This document shows positions 40,402 through 49,844 of a stretch of DNA of 64,000 nt, piece by piece. Below the pieces are notes generated by a model. The model was not told where the DNA came from, did not search any database, and was given only the letters and a program-made list of their open reading frames with translations. Source of the DNA: an uncultured Flavobacteriaceae bacterium (GTDB lineage: Bacteria > Bacteroidota > Bacteroidia > Flavobacteriales > Flavobacteriaceae); NCBI GenBank assembly GCA_905181615.1, contig CAJIYH010000004.1:1-64000 (forward strand), written 5' to 3'. Numbering within the stretch: the first letter of the stretch is position 1; every line of letters begins with the position of its first letter. The position numbers and the translations under genes are program-made.

Positions 40402-40895
40402 TAAAAATCCGCATCGTTATAATCATCTAAGCCTTCTTCATCGCTGTCCGCTTCCAATTCATCTTCTGATTGATTTTCTTCAGCGACAAAATCTTTGTTT
40501 GGAGCTTCATCAGGCACTACTCCTTGGGCGAAAATTAAGTTAGGGTAAAGTGTAGAAACTTCAGGTTCTCCAATTTCAATAAGCTCAACAAAGAATGTCC
40601 ATAAATCAAGAAAATCATAGACGTATATTAAGTGATGATTTTCAGCATCAAAAACAGAATCTATTTGTTCTTGTCCCATAGGAACAATTCCCTCGTCCAT
40701 ATCTAGTAAGGGAATTTCATCACCCTGTTCCCATTCTTTATTAGTTCTATAGAATGATGCCATCTCACTTCCACCAAAACCAAATGCTTGTGCAATAGCG
40801 TAATGAAAATCCTCTAAAGTAGCAGAAGCTTCAATTTCAATATCTCTTAAGATGTCTTCTTTTGTGTCAAGAATAATTCTGAATCTATATACCAT
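40398..40895 (-). CDS. pRiA4b ORF-3 / IS1096 TnpR-like family protein
   Basis: VYRFRIILDTKEDILRDIEIEASATLEDFHYAIAQAFGFGGSEMASFY resembles the PF07929 fold; acidic C-terminus. Confidence 0.75.
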   Translation of the reverse strand: MVYRFRIILDTKEDILRDIEIEASATLEDFHYAIAQAFGFGGSEMASFYRTNKEWEQGDEIPLLDMDEGIVPMGQEQIDSVFDAENHHLIYVYDFLDLWTFFVELIEIGEPEVSTLYPNLIFAQGVVPDEAPNKDFVAEENQSEDELEADSDEEGLDDYNDADFY

Positions 40896-41943
40896 CAGTG
40901 GTAGTGTTTATGTTGTGATTGAATAATTGTAATAAAAAATATAGTTGAGCTCCAAACAATAAAGAAGCTAAGAGTAAATGTATGGGTTGTGATCCAAAAG
41001 GGAAGTCCAAATAATACATTAAAATCCCTGTTAAAACCTCACATGATAAGGTGATTACAATCCACTTGAACACATTTAAGCTAAAATTAATTTCACGAAG
41101 TTTATAAAATAAGTAACCGTTAACAAGAACTACTAATAGCGAAAAAGTTCTATGAAAATAAAACTTAAAGGGAGCCGGATTTAACCATTGGGAAACTTGT
41201 TCCTTTCCTAATAAATCAATTTGAATATCAATAAACTGTCGAACTTGTGTCCCAATTCCGATTTGAATTAGGGTTAGTACAAGGGCAATAATCCCAAGAT
41301 TTTTAATTCTAATGGTTGTTGTCGTTTTAGAATTATTAGGTGCAGTATATGCATATAAATAAACCAATAGCGCAACAATTAATAATGCCATGATCATATG
41401 AATACTAATTTTAGTAGGTAATAAATTAGAGTCTACAACTGTTTTTCCAAGCCATGCTTGAAACCCCATCCCTAAGACGATGAGAAAAGAAAGTAGCGGC
41501 ACCCTCTTTTTTTTCTTCCAATAACGAACAGATAATATCCCAACGATCAGGGTTGCTAGACCAGATAGTGCTCCTGCAAGGCGATTAATAAACTCTACCC
41601 AGGTATGGAATGCATTGAAATGAGCATAATCATGTTTTGTATATGATTCCCAATTAGATTCAGAGTAATCGGCTGTGCTTGTAAAATCTTCTAAGGCTAC
41701 TCTCAGGCTTTCATTTACAATAATTACTTCTCCTTTGTTGTATTCATGTTGAGACTTCCAGTCTAATTGGGCTCGTTCTATAGGAGGAATCAAATAACCA
41801 AAACATTTTGGCCAATCGGGGCAACCCATGCCGCTTCCTGTAACCCTTACAATTGCTCCAGCAGCTATAACGGCATATACTAGAACCAAAGAAACACCAA
41901 CCCAAAACCGAAAATTTGCTTTCATAGTGTTGTTATTTTTCAA
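40885..41943 (-). CDS. ctaA: COX15/CtaA family heme A synthase
   Basis: VRVTGSGMGCPDWPKCFGYLIPP, EFINRLAGALSGL, HMIMALLIV. Confidence 0.93.
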   Translation of the reverse strand: MKNNNTMKANFRFWVGVSLVLVYAVIAAGAIVRVTGSGMGCPDWPKCFGYLIPPIERAQLDWKSQHEYNKGEVIIVNESLRVALEDFTSTADYSESNWESYTKHDYAHFNAFHTWVEFINRLAGALSGLATLIVGILSVRYWKKKKRVPLLSFLIVLGMGFQAWLGKTVVDSNLLPTKISIHMIMALLIVALLVYLYAYTAPNNSKTTTTIRIKNLGIIALVLTLIQIGIGTQVRQFIDIQIDLLGKEQVSQWLNPAPFKFYFHRTFSLLVVLVNGYLFYKLREINFSLNVFKWIVITLSCEVLTGILMYYLDFPFGSQPIHLLLASLLFGAQLYFLLQLFNHNINTTTDGI

Positions 41944-43366
41944 TAAAATTCAAACCCAGTTTCCTACCCTCTTCCTTCATTAATTCAAATGCTGCTTTGG
42001 GCTCGTTAGGAATTAAACCTTCGAGAATAGCTTCTTTAATAGTTTCTTTAATCTGACCAATAGCTTTGCACGGACCTAGACCAAAAGATTCCATTATTAA
42101 CTCACCAGATACAGGTGGTTGAAAACTTCTAATATGATCACGTTCTTCTACTTCTTCAATTTTTTTACGTACAATTTTGAAGTTGTTATGATAACGTTCA
42201 AAGCGCTTTGGATTTTTGGTAGTAATGTCAGCTTCACAAAGTGTAATGAGGTGGTTTATGTTTTCTCCGGCATCAAAAATAAGACGCCGTACAGCAGAGT
42301 CAGTAACCAAGTCTTCGGCAATAACAATCGGACGGGAACTCATCAATACCATTTTTTGAACAAATTTCATTTTTTCATTCAACGGCATTTTCATGCGTTT
42401 AAATAATTTATACACCATTTTAGAACCAACAAATTCATGACCATGAAAAGTCCATCCTACTTTTTTACTGAATCGCTTTGTAGGGGCTTTTCCAATATCA
42501 TGGAGAAGTGCAGCCCATCGAAGCCAAAGGTCTTCAGTTGCTTCACAAATATTATCAACTACTTCAAAAGTATGATAAAAATTATCTTTGTGTTTTTGTC
42601 CTTCAACTTCTTCTATGCCCTTTAAATCTACTAATTCAGGCAGAAGTAGGGGAAGTAAATTAACTTCATCGAGCAGTAAAAAACCAAAAGAAGGCTGATC
42701 ACACATCATTATTTTATTGATTTCTTCAACACAACGTTCTTTTGTTATGATCGAAATTCTATCAGCATTTTTTTTGATTGCATCCAACGATTCTTTCTCT
42801 ATAATGAAGCCCAATTGGGAAGCAAAACGAATAGCGCGAAGCATGCGCAATGGATCATCTGAGTATGTAATTTCTGGTTCTAGTGGGGTTCTGAGTATGC
42901 CCTTTTTTAAATCTGTAATTCCGTCAAAAGGATCCAAAAACTCACCGTATGTTGTTGGATTTAGGCTTACAGCCAATGCATTAATTGTAAAATCTCTTCT
43001 TTTTTGGTCGTCTTTCAAACTTCCAGCAATTACTTCTGGGTTTCGACTCTCTGGCGCGTAAGATTCTTTTCTTGCCCCAACAAATTCTAAACTAATACCT
43101 TCCCATTTAATCATTGCAGTCCCATAGGTTTTAAAAACCTGTGCTTTAGATGCGTTTGGTAGTTTTTTTTGAATTTCTTTTGCAAATACAATACCTGATC
43201 CGATTACTACAAAATCAATATCCGTATTTTTTCTTTTTCTATTAAGCAAGTGATCACGCACAAATCCGCCGACGACATAGATTTCTATTCCTAGATCAAC
43301 TGAAGTTTCTGCAACAGTTTTGAAAAGTTGTGAATTTAAAATTTCGTTAAAATCTGTATTTAACAT
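41933..43366 (-). CDS. CCA tRNA nucleotidyltransferase with HD domain
   Basis: YVVGGFVRDHLLNRKRKNTDIDFVV, RRDFTINALAV, HDIGKAPTKRF. Confidence 0.95.
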   Translation of the reverse strand: MLNTDFNEILNSQLFKTVAETSVDLGIEIYVVGGFVRDHLLNRKRKNTDIDFVVIGSGIVFAKEIQKKLPNASKAQVFKTYGTAMIKWEGISLEFVGARKESYAPESRNPEVIAGSLKDDQKRRDFTINALAVSLNPTTYGEFLDPFDGITDLKKGILRTPLEPEITYSDDPLRMLRAIRFASQLGFIIEKESLDAIKKNADRISIITKERCVEEINKIMMCDQPSFGFLLLDEVNLLPLLLPELVDLKGIEEVEGQKHKDNFYHTFEVVDNICEATEDLWLRWAALLHDIGKAPTKRFSKKVGWTFHGHEFVGSKMVYKLFKRMKMPLNEKMKFVQKMVLMSSRPIVIAEDLVTDSAVRRLIFDAGENINHLITLCEADITTKNPKRFERYHNNFKIVRKKIEEVEERDHIRSFQPPVSGELIMESFGLGPCKAIGQIKETIKEAILEGLIPNEPKAAFELMKEEGRKLGLNFIEK

Positions 43367-43368
43367 GC

Positions 43369-43926
43369 TTATGCTCTTAACGTATTCAGGTTTCCTTCTA
43401 CATCAATTTGTACTAAGGTAGAAGGGGTGGTTCTTATTTCTTTTGTTCTCAAAGTTACGATATAGTCAACACCATCCAAAATGGGCTGGTCAATTGTATT
43501 AAACTCTTTCGGACTACTATTACCACTAATGTTAGCAGATGTAGATACAATGGGCTTGCCAAATGCTTGAATTAAATTTCGGCAAAACTCATCTTGAACA
43601 ATGCGAATAGCAACACTACCATCGTCAGCCATTAAATTTTCGGCTAATCCTTCTGCTTTTCGGTAAATTATAGTTGTAGGTTTTTTACTGAGTGCAATTT
43701 TTTTAATTTTTGTTTCCAATGGACCTGTCAATTTTTCCAACATGGTTAAATCAGAAACCAAACAAATTAGGGCTTTACTATCTGCTCTTTGTTTGATTTC
43801 ATATATACTATTTACAGCATCTGGATTTGTTGCATCGCACCCAATTCCCCATATTGTATCGGTAGGGTAAAGTAGGGTTTGACCTTTTTTCAAAGCAGTA
43901 CAACCAGCACTTACAAAAGCTTTCAT
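43369..43926 (-). CDS. tsaC: L-threonylcarbamoyladenylate synthase (Sua5/YciO/YrdC)
   Basis: LLYPTDTIWGIGCDATNPDAV, IVSTSANISG. Confidence 0.94.
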   Translation of the reverse strand: MKAFVSAGCTALKKGQTLLYPTDTIWGIGCDATNPDAVNSIYEIKQRADSKALICLVSDLTMLEKLTGPLETKIKKIALSKKPTTIIYRKAEGLAENLMADDGSVAIRIVQDEFCRNLIQAFGKPIVSTSANISGNSSPKEFNTIDQPILDGVDYIVTLRTKEIRTTPSTLVQIDVEGNLNTLRA

Positions 43927-43939
43927 TCGATTAAGTTAT

Positions 43940-44770
43940 CTATACAGCTACATTATGTTCTCTGAGTGCGTCGTTCAAAGAGGTTTTTTTATTAGTACTT
44001 TCTTTGCGCTTTCCAATAATTAAAGCACATGGAACTTGATATTCTCCAGCGGGAAACTGTTTTGCGTATGTTCCAGGGATTACTACAGAACGTGCCGGAA
44101 CGACACCTTTATATTCAATGGGTTGATCACCTGAAACATCGATTATTTTGGTTGAAGCTGTAAGGACAACATTTGCCCCAAGAACTGATTCACGTTCTAC
44201 ACGAACTCCTTCGACTACAATGCAACGTGAGCCAACAAAAGCATCATCTTCTATGATAACGGGTTTCGCTTGAAGTGGTTCCAAAACTCCCCCAATTCCA
44301 ACGCCTCCGCTCAAGTGAACATTTTTACCAATTTGCGCACAACTACCCACGGTAGCCCATGTGTCTATCATAGATCCAGAATCTACATAAGCACCAATAT
44401 TAACATAACTAGGCATCAGAATAACCCCCGAAGCAATGTATGCTCCTTGACGGGCAACTGCATGAGGAACCACTCGAATTCCTTTAGCTGCATAATCTTT
44501 TTTTAGAGGCATTTTATCATGAAATTCCATAGGACCCGCATGAAGAGTTTCCATCTTTTGAATCGGAAAATATAACACAACTGCTTTTTTAACCCATTCA
44601 TTTACTTGCCAACCGTTTGGAGTTGGTTCAGCTACACGAAGTACACCTTCGTCTAGTTGTTTGACTATGGATCGAATCGCATTTTGCGTTTCTTCTTGTT
44701 CTAAAAGGCTTCTGTCTTCCCAAGCTGCTTCTATAATTGCTCTCATTAAAATGTTTTTAAAATTTTGCAC
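43940..44770 (-). CDS. dapD: 2,3,4,5-tetrahydropyridine-2,6-dicarboxylate N-succinyltransferase (start may be 44746)
   Basis: IIEAAWEDRSLLEQEE, hexapeptide region YVNIGAYVDSGSMIDTWATVGSCAQIGKNVHLSGGVGIGGVLEP. Confidence 0.96.
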   Translation of the reverse strand: MQNFKNILMRAIIEAAWEDRSLLEQEETQNAIRSIVKQLDEGVLRVAEPTPNGWQVNEWVKKAVVLYFPIQKMETLHAGPMEFHDKMPLKKDYAAKGIRVVPHAVARQGAYIASGVILMPSYVNIGAYVDSGSMIDTWATVGSCAQIGKNVHLSGGVGIGGVLEPLQAKPVIIEDDAFVGSRCIVVEGVRVERESVLGANVVLTASTKIIDVSGDQPIEYKGVVPARSVVIPGTYAKQFPAGEYQVPCALIIGKRKESTNKKTSLNDALREHNVAV

Positions 44771-44841
44771 AAATTTAAGCTTTTCACCTGACTTTATTTA
44801 GTTTTTTTATACGAACCCAATAAGGAGCTGTATATTTGCAC

Positions 44842-45267
44842 ATGCCAGAAATTATAGCAATCGATTTTGGAACCAAACGCACCGGAATAGCAGCAACAGA
44901 TCCGTTACAGCTTGTAGCCTCTGCATTAACTTCGCTTACTACTAATGAGGTTATTCCTTTTTTAAAAGAATACATCACTACTCATGATGTTTCTGTTTGT
45001 GTTCTTGGGCAGCCTAAACGTCACGACGGTTCTTTGTCGGAAGTTGAAAATGAAATAAAAAAGTTTATTATTGCATTAAATAACAAAATTCCAAGTTTAA
45101 AAATTGAGCGTCACGATGAGCGCTTTACCTCTAAGATGGCTTTTCAAACCCTTTTAGATTCTGGAATAGGAAAAAAGAAAAGACAAGACAAAGGTTTGCT
45201 TGATAAAATAAGTGCAACTCTTATCTTGCAGTCGTATTTAGAAGCAAGAAACAATACTAGTTTATGA
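44842..45267 (+). CDS. ruvX: Holliday junction resolvase RuvX/YqgF
   Basis: IIAIDFGTKRTGIAATDPL, RHDERFTSKMA; ATG at 44842. Confidence 0.95.
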   Translation: MPEIIAIDFGTKRTGIAATDPLQLVASALTSLTTNEVIPFLKEYITTHDVSVCVLGQPKRHDGSLSEVENEIKKFIIALNNKIPSLKIERHDERFTSKMAFQTLLDSGIGKKKRQDKGLLDKISATLILQSYLEARNNTSL

Positions 45268-45851
45268 TATTACCCATTGTAGCATACGGAACGTCCGTAT
45301 TGAAGAAAAAAGGAAAGGACATTAATCCAGAATATCCTGATTTAGATCAACTACTCGTAAACATGTGGGAAACCATGTATGAGGCTAAAGGAGTTGGATT
45401 GGCTGCACCACAAGTTGGAATAGGCATCCGGGTCTTTATAGTTGATGCATCTCCATTTGCAGAAGATGAAGAATTAACAGAAGATGAACAAAAACAATTA
45501 GCAGGCTTTAAAAAAGTTTTTATCAATCCTCAAATTAAAGAGTCAGGAGAAGAATGGGCTTTTAATGAAGGCTGTTTAAGTATTCCAGATGTTCGTGAAG
45601 ATGTGTATCGACAAGAAGATATAGAAGTACATTATTTCGATGAAAACTTCAAAGAACATACTGAGGTTTTAACTGGGCTTGCCGCTCGTGTTGTCCAGCA
45701 TGAATTCGATCACGTCGAAGGGGTATTGTTCACAGACAAATTATCTCCACTCAAAAAAAGATTAATCAAAGGAAAATTAAATAATATAGCAAAAGGAAAT
45801 ATAGACGTAAATTATAAAATGCGTTTTCCTTTAGCGTCAAAAAAACGATAA
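45264..45851 (+). CDS. def: Peptide deformylase
   Basis: GVGLAAPQVG, EGCLSIPD, VQHEFDHVEGVLF. Confidence 0.97.
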   Translation: MILPIVAYGTSVLKKKGKDINPEYPDLDQLLVNMWETMYEAKGVGLAAPQVGIGIRVFIVDASPFAEDEELTEDEQKQLAGFKKVFINPQIKESGEEWAFNEGCLSIPDVREDVYRQEDIEVHYFDENFKEHTEVLTGLAARVVQHEFDHVEGVLFTDKLSPLKKRLIKGKLNNIAKGNIDVNYKMRFPLASKKR

Positions 45852-45859
45852 ATATAGAT

Positions 45860-46324
45860 ATGGAATTAGATAAAATAATAGCTATTTCAGGTCGTCCAGG
45901 ACTTTTTGAAGTTCAAGTTCAAACCCGAACTGGTTTTGTTGCTCATTCATTAGTTGACGGTAAGCGAATTACTGCAAGTATTCGAGATCAAGTAAGTTTA
46001 CTTTCGGAGATTAATATTTATGGATTACAAGACGAAGTTCCATTAGCAGAGATTTTCCAGAAAATTCTTGCAAAAGAAAATGGTGCAGTTTGCTCCGTGA
46101 AGCCTAAAGCTCCAGCTACAGACTTAGAGGCATTCTTCTTTGAAGTTTTTCAAGATTATGATGAAGAACGCGTATATCCTAGTGATATTAAGAAAATCAT
46201 TCAATGGTATAATGTTTTGGTAAACAAAGGACTTTTGGTTACCGAAAAAGCACCAGAAAAGAAAGCTCCAGCAAAAAAGGTACCAGCAAAAAAGGCAAAA
46301 GCAACGGCCACTAAAAAAGATTAA
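45860..46324 (+). CDS. DUF5606-type protein with Lys/Ala/Pro-rich C-terminal tail
   Basis: ELDKIIAISGRPGLFEVQVQTRTGFVAHSL...; tail EKKAPAKKVPAKKAKATATKKD. Confidence 0.85.
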   Translation: MELDKIIAISGRPGLFEVQVQTRTGFVAHSLVDGKRITASIRDQVSLLSEINIYGLQDEVPLAEIFQKILAKENGAVCSVKPKAPATDLEAFFFEVFQDYDEERVYPSDIKKIIQWYNVLVNKGLLVTEKAPEKKAPAKKVPAKKAKATATKKD

Positions 46325-47100
46325 TGAATTCTAGAGCCCAACAATTAGAGGCGATCGATAGGTTGCTTACCATCATGGATGAGCTCCGTGAGCAATGCCC
46401 TTGGGACAAGAACCAAACCTTCGAATCTTTACGCCACTTAACAATTGAGGAAACTTATGAGTTGAGCGATGCAATATTAGATCGTAATCTAGAGGAAATT
46501 AAAAATGAACTTGGAGACTTACTCCTCCATTTAGCTTTTTATTCCAAATTAGGAAGCGAAGAAAAAGCATTTGATATTGCAGACGTAGCAAACAGCATTT
46601 CCGATAGGCTCGTTCATAGACATCCACATGTATATGGCGATTTAGAAGTACAAGACGAGGAAGAAGTGAAGAAAAACTGGGAGGCTCTCAAACTTAAAGA
46701 GGGAAAAAAATCTGTTTTAGAAGGTGTCCCTAAGGGGCTTCCTTCTCTTGTAAAAGCCCAGCGCATCCAAGATAAAGTTGCAGGTGTTGGTTTTGACTGG
46801 GAACACCCAGATCAAGTTTGGCAAAAGGTACAAGAAGAACTTTCAGAACTAAATGCCGAGGTGAAGAATGGAACTTCAGAACGAATTGAAGCTGAATTTG
46901 GTGATGTTCTTTTCTCGATGATTAACTATGCCCGTTTTCTTAAAATCAACCCAGACATGGCACTTGAACGTACCAATCAAAAATTTACAAAACGTTTTCA
47001 GTATTTAGAAAAACAGACAAAAAAAGTAGGCAAAACCCTCCACGAAATGTCACTAGACGAAATGGATACTGTTTGGGAAAATGCTAAAAAAGAGGATTAA
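46324..47100 (+). CDS. mazG: Nucleoside triphosphate pyrophosphohydrolase MazG
   Basis: LREQCPWDKNQTFESLRHLTIEETYEL, ELGDLLLHLAFYSKL. Confidence 0.96.
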   Translation: MNSRAQQLEAIDRLLTIMDELREQCPWDKNQTFESLRHLTIEETYELSDAILDRNLEEIKNELGDLLLHLAFYSKLGSEEKAFDIADVANSISDRLVHRHPHVYGDLEVQDEEEVKKNWEALKLKEGKKSVLEGVPKGLPSLVKAQRIQDKVAGVGFDWEHPDQVWQKVQEELSELNAEVKNGTSERIEAEFGDVLFSMINYARFLKINPDMALERTNQKFTKRFQYLEKQTKKVGKTLHEMSLDEMDTVWENAKKED

Positions 47101-49010
47101 TCTTCCATTTCCTCTGTACTTTCTTCTTCAACCTTAAGCTCAAAACTTTTTTTCAATTCCCGACTAAGCGCCTTGATCTGTTTTAATTTAGTTTTCCAAG
47201 ATTCAATCTTGTTTGTGAGTTGTTCTATTTTAGTATTTACATCTTGAACCAGTTGATTTTCGCTAGAAGTATTACTGAAAAATGCCAGATTATTTTGCAA
47301 CTGAATTAATTCGCTATTGGATTCCTCTATTTTCTTGTTCAACAAGATTTGTTCTTTATTTAAACTATCTTGATTGTCTTTAATTAAGAGTAAGTCGGTT
47401 CTAAATAAGGCATCTGATTTTTGTTTTCCTTTCAGAGTCGTATTTTTCCAGAGTCCTTTTAGGAAATCCACATATTCTCTATGCAAAGAATTTTTCAATC
47501 CCTGAGAGGGTTCTCCCATTTCATTCCAATGTTTGAATGCATTTTCTATATAAGAAAACAATTCTTCAGTTTTTGTTGGTGCTTTTTGCGATTTAAAATC
47601 TTCAAAATAAGTACGTTTTGCTTTTAAAATCGCTTGATCTTCATCGCTATACGCTTCTTCTTTGTTTTTTAAACGAGCAAAATAGGTGTCTGTCGTAGTT
47701 TTAAATTCTCCCCAAAGTTGATTTGAAAGTTTTCTAGATATTCGCCCTGTTTTTTTCCAGGCAACTTGAATCGCTTTCATCCGATCCGAATAAGCACGCC
47801 AGTCAGAACTTTCTAAAATGGATTTTACTTCTTTAATAAGATTCTTCTTTGCCTCTATATGAGATTTTTCTTCTTTCTTTTGAGTTTTGTAGAAGACATT
47901 TTTTTGGTGATTGAAGTTTTTCAAAGTTAAGCGAAACTCGTTCCAAATGGATTTATTTTGTGCTCCAGGAACACGACCAATGTTGTGAAAATCTTCTTTT
48001 AATGCACTAACCTTTTTTAATGAATTTTGCCAAGCATTGTGGTTGCTTGGATGGTCTACGTATAACCCGTTGATTACTTCTAAAATTTCTTTTTTCTTCT
48101 CTAAGTTTTCAAGTTGTATGGCATCTATATTCTTGTTGTACTCGTTTTTATATTCATGGACTTTAGAAGTAGCTTCTTGAAAACGGTTCCAAAGCGTTTC
48201 TTTATGCTCTTTAGCAACAGGCCCTAAATCATTTTTCCATTGTCTGTGTAATACATTCAACTCTCGAATGGCCACTATTACATCTGAATGCTCGACAAGG
48301 GCTTCTGCTTTTTGAATTAGTTTAAGCTTTTCTTCGTAATTGTACTTGTAGTCTTTTTCACGCAAAGCTCGATCTAAATGAAGAAAATCATAAAAGCGTT
48401 CTACATGATGCTTGTAGGTTTCCCATACATTATTACTCTCTTCCCTAGGAACAGCTCCGACTTGATGCCACTCTTCTTGAAGTCCTCTGAATTTTTTATA
48501 GTTATTCGAATTATTTTCACTAATTCCAACCAAGGCTTTTATTTTCTCAATAATTTCCAACCGTTTCCCCAGATTCTCTTTCTGACTTTTTTCTTGGCTT
48601 TTATAGTGTGCACTTTTGTTTGTTTTGTATTCCTGAATTAGTTGTCTGAATTCTTTTTTGTAATTAGGACTGAATTCAAAATCTAAATCATTCCCCTCCA
48701 GTTCAATAAAAGCTTTTCTTTTTGTATCAAATTTAATTCCAAAACGACCTTCAAATTGAGTGATAACCTCTTGAATTTCTTTCCCTCTTTTAATCCATTG
48801 ATCTGAATGAATCATTTTCTTTAAAACAGCAGAATAGTCTTCTAACTCAAGCTTATCGAAGTCAATTTTGGTAACAATAGTATCATTTTTAGGCAAATCT
48901 GGAGTTGTTGATTCACTTTTCTTCTCCTCTTGTGCTGCATTGATTTCAGATGCTTCTTTGATCCCCTTTTCTTCTAAAGATTCATTAGGCTCAGTTGATT
49001 TTTCCATCAT
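47097..49010 (-). CDS. DUF349 repeat protein
   Basis: 637 aa with repeated W-x-x-x-G-x-x-P/R ... LWxxF helical units (e.g. EEWHQVGAVPREESNNVWETY, AWKKTGRISRKLSNQLWGEF). Confidence 0.85.
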   Translation of the reverse strand: MMEKSTEPNESLEEKGIKEASEINAAQEEKKSESTTPDLPKNDTIVTKIDFDKLELEDYSAVLKKMIHSDQWIKRGKEIQEVITQFEGRFGIKFDTKRKAFIELEGNDLDFEFSPNYKKEFRQLIQEYKTNKSAHYKSQEKSQKENLGKRLEIIEKIKALVGISENNSNNYKKFRGLQEEWHQVGAVPREESNNVWETYKHHVERFYDFLHLDRALREKDYKYNYEEKLKLIQKAEALVEHSDVIVAIRELNVLHRQWKNDLGPVAKEHKETLWNRFQEATSKVHEYKNEYNKNIDAIQLENLEKKKEILEVINGLYVDHPSNHNAWQNSLKKVSALKEDFHNIGRVPGAQNKSIWNEFRLTLKNFNHQKNVFYKTQKKEEKSHIEAKKNLIKEVKSILESSDWRAYSDRMKAIQVAWKKTGRISRKLSNQLWGEFKTTTDTYFARLKNKEEAYSDEDQAILKAKRTYFEDFKSQKAPTKTEELFSYIENAFKHWNEMGEPSQGLKNSLHREYVDFLKGLWKNTTLKGKQKSDALFRTDLLLIKDNQDSLNKEQILLNKKIEESNSELIQLQNNLAFFSNTSSENQLVQDVNTKIEQLTNKIESWKTKLKQIKALSRELKKSFELKVEEESTEEMED

Positions 49011-49082
49011 CAGTTTTTTTAGTGCGAACGATAATTGCGCGCAAGTATGTTAATTACAGGCAAAATTTACAAAAAAATAAGC

Positions 49083-49844
49083 TTAATCAGTTGCTTCGTT
49101 CCATATATTCCAAGATTTTTCTGCTTGCTGTTCAAGCATGAAAAGACCGTTTTGGATTGTTGCTCCTCTCTTTTTTCCCTCTTTTAAAAACAGAGTTAAC
49201 TCGGGATTATATATTAAGTCAAACAAAAAATGCTTGGAACTAATCGACTCGTATGGAATAGCGGGAGCTTTATTTACTTCAGGATGAGTTCCTAAGGGCG
49301 TACAATTTATAATAAGTAAATGCGCTTGCATTAACTCAGAATCTATTTGTTCATAACCGATCTGACCTTCTTTAGGATTCCTAGAAACGAACAAAGGTTT
49401 AATGTTCTTTTGCTCAAGCACATATTTAATAGCTTTTGAGGCACCACCTGTACCTAATATAAGCGCTTTTTTTACGTGGTTGTCCAAATATTTCCTCAAG
49501 GCGGCTTTAAAGCCATAGGCGTCAGTATTGTGCCCTTCTGCTTTGCCGTTAGGTAAAAAACGAATTGTATTGACTGCTCCTATTATTTTTGCGTCTTCCG
49601 AAAGCTCATCTAGGTATGGAATTATCGCTTCTTTATAGGGTATTGTTATGTTTAGACCGCCTAGATTTTTAGCTTTCAATACCTCTTTAATCTTCTCTAT
49701 AGATACTAAATCAAAATTTTCATAAGAACAAGAACTAATACCTTCATTTTTGAATTTTTCAGCGAAGTAAGAACGTGAAAAAGAGTAGGCAATATCTTTA
49801 CCTACCAGCCCATATCGTGTCTTATTTTGCATTTCTTTTTTCAT
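49083..49844 (-). CDS. aroE: Shikimate dehydrogenase
   Basis: YGLVGKDIAYSFSRSYF, GLNITIPYKEAI, NTDAYGF, LGTGGASKAI. Confidence 0.94.
   Translation of the reverse strand: MKKEMQNKTRYGLVGKDIAYSFSRSYFAEKFKNEGISSCSYENFDLVSIEKIKEVLKAKNLGGLNITIPYKEAIIPYLDELSEDAKIIGAVNTIRFLPNGKAEGHNTDAYGFKAALRKYLDNHVKKALILGTGGASKAIKYVLEQKNIKPLFVSRNPKEGQIGYEQIDSELMQAHLLIINCTPLGTHPEVNKAPAIPYESISSKHFLFDLIYNPELTLFLKEGKKRGATIQNGLFMLEQQAEKSWNIWNEATD

Noticed and set aside
40398-40895. Intact mobile element
   Set aside because: Only a TnpR-like family protein; no transposase, inverted repeats or target duplications seen.
42119-42406. 95-aa plus-strand ORF
   Set aside because: Antisense to the CCA nucleotidyltransferase; Phe/Asn-rich, no start context.
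42717-43061. 114-aa plus-strand ORF
   Set aside because: Antisense to the conserved CCA nucleotidyltransferase head domain.
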